Assembly: GCA_013331595.1 (NCBI GenBank)
Contig: DUGE01000033.1
Location: 1-5,302, forward strand
Direction: 5' to 3'
DNA from: Microcaldota archaeon
GTDB lineage: Archaea; Micrarchaeota; Micrarchaeia; Norongarragalinales; UBA10210
Length of the DNA: 5,302 nt
The position numbers and the translations under genes are program-made. Positions 4,394 through 5,302 of the stretch are shown here, piece after piece. The notes beneath the pieces were generated by a model. That model was given only the letters and a program-made list of their open reading frames with translations. It made no database searches and had not been told where the DNA came from. Numbering within the stretch: position 1 is the stretch's first letter; each line of letters opens with the position of its first letter.

Positions 4394-4537
4394 ATGGCTG
4401 AAGCTAAAAAGAAGGAAAAGAAACCGAAAGCTTACAAGATCAGCAAGTACTGCCCCAAGTGCGGGTCTGGCGTCCGCCTGGCAGAGCACAAGGACCGCTT
4501 GGCATGCGGCAAGTGCGGCTACATGGAAAAACGCTAG
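4394..4537 (+). CDS. rps27ae: Small ribosomal subunit protein eS27 (S27Ae), zinc ribbon
   Basis: This short gene encodes 47 residues, the archaeal form of the ribosomal part of the eukaryotic ubiquitin-S27a fusion; no ubiquitin domain is attached here. A Lys-rich N-terminus ([19 protein letters not shown]) is followed by the zinc ribbon Cys20-X2-Cys23 and Cys38-X2-Cys41, with the family signature [20 protein letters not shown] and the end KCGYMEKR. It is slightly shorter than many homologues but all four zinc ligands are present. GTGAT at 4384-4388 lies 5 nt before ATG 4394 and matches the 16S tail well. It follows rps24e in the same operon, which probably ends here because the next gene has its own promoter. 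Confidence 0.96.
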   Translation: MAEAKKKEKKPKAYKISKYCPKCGSGVRLAEHKDRLACGKCGYMEKR

Positions 4538-4550
4538 AGCACGGGCAAGA

Positions 4551-4584
4551 AGCTTTAAACCGCATTCCGCGCTAATTATTCAAT
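4551..4584 (+). promoter_or_regulatory. Putative promoter for a leaderless CPBP protease mRNA
   Basis: AGCTTTAAAC at 4551-4560 is a good archaeal TATA-like box. Its centre lies about 28 bp before ATG 4585, so transcription should start at or within a few bases of the start codon. The 15 bases before the ATG (CGCTAATTATTCAAT) contain no Shine-Dalgarno site, which agrees with leaderless translation and contrasts with the ribosomal protein genes upstream. Confidence 0.55.
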
Positions 4585-5151
4585 ATGGAAACGCTAAACC
4601 CCCAGTTTTTACTATCCATTGAAGTCAACGCCAGAGCGATTATTATCAGCATTGCAATCCTGGCAGCTCCCCTAATCCTCGTGCTTCTCGAAAAGAAAAA
4701 CCCGAGAAAAGAACTGTTCCTGCCCAAGTTTAACGCCATAGACTCTGTGGTCAAAGCCCTAGGGCTTTTTGCCCTGGCGTTCCTCGCGCTCTTCGCGCAA
4801 GGCTTGATTTTAAGCGGCCTCGGCCTGCTGGACAACCAGTCCGTGGCAAAGCTCATAACCATGCAGGACGCCCTCACGCTTTTTCTTGCGGTTACAATCG
4901 GGCCCATTGGAGAGGAACTGCTCTTCCGAGGCTACCTACTCAAGAAAATAGGCCTTTGGCCCCAGGCGATATTGTTCGCCGCCTTGCACTACGGCTATGG
5001 CAGCGTTGCCGAAGTGCTTGCAGCACTTACGGTAGGCGTTCTGTTCGGCCTTTTCGTCTTGCGTGAGAAAAGCATTTACGCGCCCATCTTGGCCCACGCG
5101 ATGTACAACCTTTTTTCAATCATAGTGGTATTGTCTTTTGCAGGTGCATAG
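4585..5151 (+). CDS. CPBP family intramembrane metalloprotease
   Basis: This is a 188-residue membrane protein of the CPBP (Abi/CAAX-protease-related, Rce1-like) family. It carries the three motifs of the catalytic centre: EELLFRG (Glu110, Glu111, Arg115), FAALH (His135) and HAMYN (His171, Asn175). Hydrophobic segments lie at about 17-36, 56-80, 95-109, 125-138, 143-160 and 165-186, so the active site sits within the membrane. Known members cleave prenylated CAAX proteins or take part in peptide maturation and immunity, and most prokaryotic ones have no known substrate; none can be named here. It is inserted between rps27ae and kae1, normally close neighbours, and has its own promoter. Its stop is 1 nt from the kae1 start, so kae1 expression probably depends on this transcript. 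Confidence 0.92.
   Translation: METLNPQFLLSIEVNARAIIISIAILAAPLILVLLEKKNPRKELFLPKFNAIDSVVKALGLFALAFLALFAQGLILSGLGLLDNQSVAKLITMQDALTLFLAVTIGPIGEELLFRGYLLKKIGLWPQAILFAALHYGYGSVAEVLAALTVGVLFGLFVLREKSIYAPILAHAMYNLFSIIVVLSFAGA
5142..5146 (+). promoter_or_regulatory. Shine-Dalgarno site of kae1 within the protease gene
   Basis: AGGTG lies within the last codons of the CPBP gene, 6 nt before the TTG at 5153, and supports that non-ATG start and coupled translation. Confidence 0.6.
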
Positions 5152-5152
5152 C

Positions 5153-5302
5153 TTGAAAGAAAAAACCGTACTGGGAATCGAAAGCACGGCGCACACCCTA
5201 GGCGCAGGCATTGCTTCAATAGATGAAAGAGGCAAAATCGGGCTGAAGTCCAACGCCCTGGACCGCGTCCCCGGCACGAAGAAAGGATTCGTCCCAAGGC
5301 TT
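5153..5302 (+). CDS. kae1: tRNA N6-threonylcarbamoyladenosine (t6A) synthase Kae1, N-terminal part
   Basis: Kae1 (TsaD family, KEOPS complex) transfers the threonylcarbamoyl group to A37 of tRNAs that read ANN codons. The first 50 residues are present before the window ends. They show the ASKHA-fold opening strand with TVLGIESTAHTLGAGIAS (5-22), close to the archaeal LGIEGTAHTFGVGI pattern, then the second strand and the PGTKKGFVPR loop (40-49), which corresponds to the family's conserved G-x-x-PR segment. The metal-binding histidines would lie beyond the edge. The start is TTG, with AGGTG 6 nt upstream; no ATG gives the right N-terminus. In some archaea Kae1 is fused to the kinase Bud32, but that cannot be judged here. 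It belongs to the same conserved neighbourhood as spt4, eS24 and eS27, separated here by the CPBP gene. Confidence 0.93.
   Translation, partial: MKEKTVLGIESTAHTLGAGIASIDERGKIGLKSNALDRVPGTKKGFVPRL

Noticed and set aside
4323..4622. 99-residue open frame on the + strand
   Set aside because: It is a shifted reading across the end of rps24e and all of rps27ae. Its Arg/Ala/Ser-rich, low-complexity product has no domain, and both overlapped genes are certain.
4753..4770. Palindrome AAAGCCCTAGGGCTTT followed by further Ts, terminator-like
   Set aside because: It lies inside the CPBP reading frame and encodes an ordinary membrane segment; a perfect palindrome has no loop, and termination there would remove the protease and kae1.

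Overview
The window reads as archaeal chromosome. It encodes aIF2-gamma, RNA polymerase subunit Rpo7 (RpoE), Spt4, ribosomal proteins eS24 and eS27 (S27Ae), a PIN nuclease of the Fcf1/VapC type and the N-terminus of Kae1. It also has GGTG-type Shine-Dalgarno sites, TATA-like boxes and a tRNA without an encoded CCA end. The phylum cannot be fixed from the sequence; a bacterial-type adenylate kinase in a compact, mixed-GC archaeal genome is compatible with a DPANN-like or euryarchaeal lineage, but that is a guess. All recognised genes lie on the + strand.

Layout. At 1-60 there may be the tail of an unknown gene, overlapping by 4 nt (GTGA) a hypothetical gene at 57-548 that is clearly more AT-rich than the rest. 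A spacer (549-628) with a TATA-like box leads to aIF2-gamma (629-1843), closely followed by adenylate kinase (1870-2505). Next comes a 308-bp protein-free stretch (2506-2813). It holds a probable promoter, about 115 bp predicted to fold into a compact three-way junction, tRNA-Lys(UUU) at 2679-2753, and a strong hairpin directly after the tRNA. The PIN nuclease (2814-3161) follows. A 120-bp spacer with another strong hairpin precedes rpoE (3282-3848), spt4 (3867-4049), rps24e (4090-4377) and the 47-codon rps27ae (4394-4537). A CPBP intramembrane protease (4585-5151) has its own apparently leaderless promoter and is followed after 1 nt by kae1, which runs off the right edge.

Biology. Most of this is the conserved archaeal information-processing neighbourhood (aIF2-gamma, PIN/Fcf1, rpoE, spt4, eS24, eS27, kae1), which links translation initiation, transcription elongation, the small ribosomal subunit and tRNA t6A modification. 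Here it has been modified. Adenylate kinase and tRNA-Lys sit between aIF2-gamma and the PIN gene, a membrane protease sits between eS27 and kae1, and the DUF359 gene (dephospho-CoA kinase) often found between spt4 and rps24e is absent. tRNA-Lys(UUU) reads ANN codons and so is a substrate for the t6A modification that Kae1 helps make.

The least explained part is the non-coding DNA around the tRNA and before rpoE. Three hairpins there share an AACC-(2-3 nt)-GGTT core, and the tRNA leader has mutually exclusive foldings.
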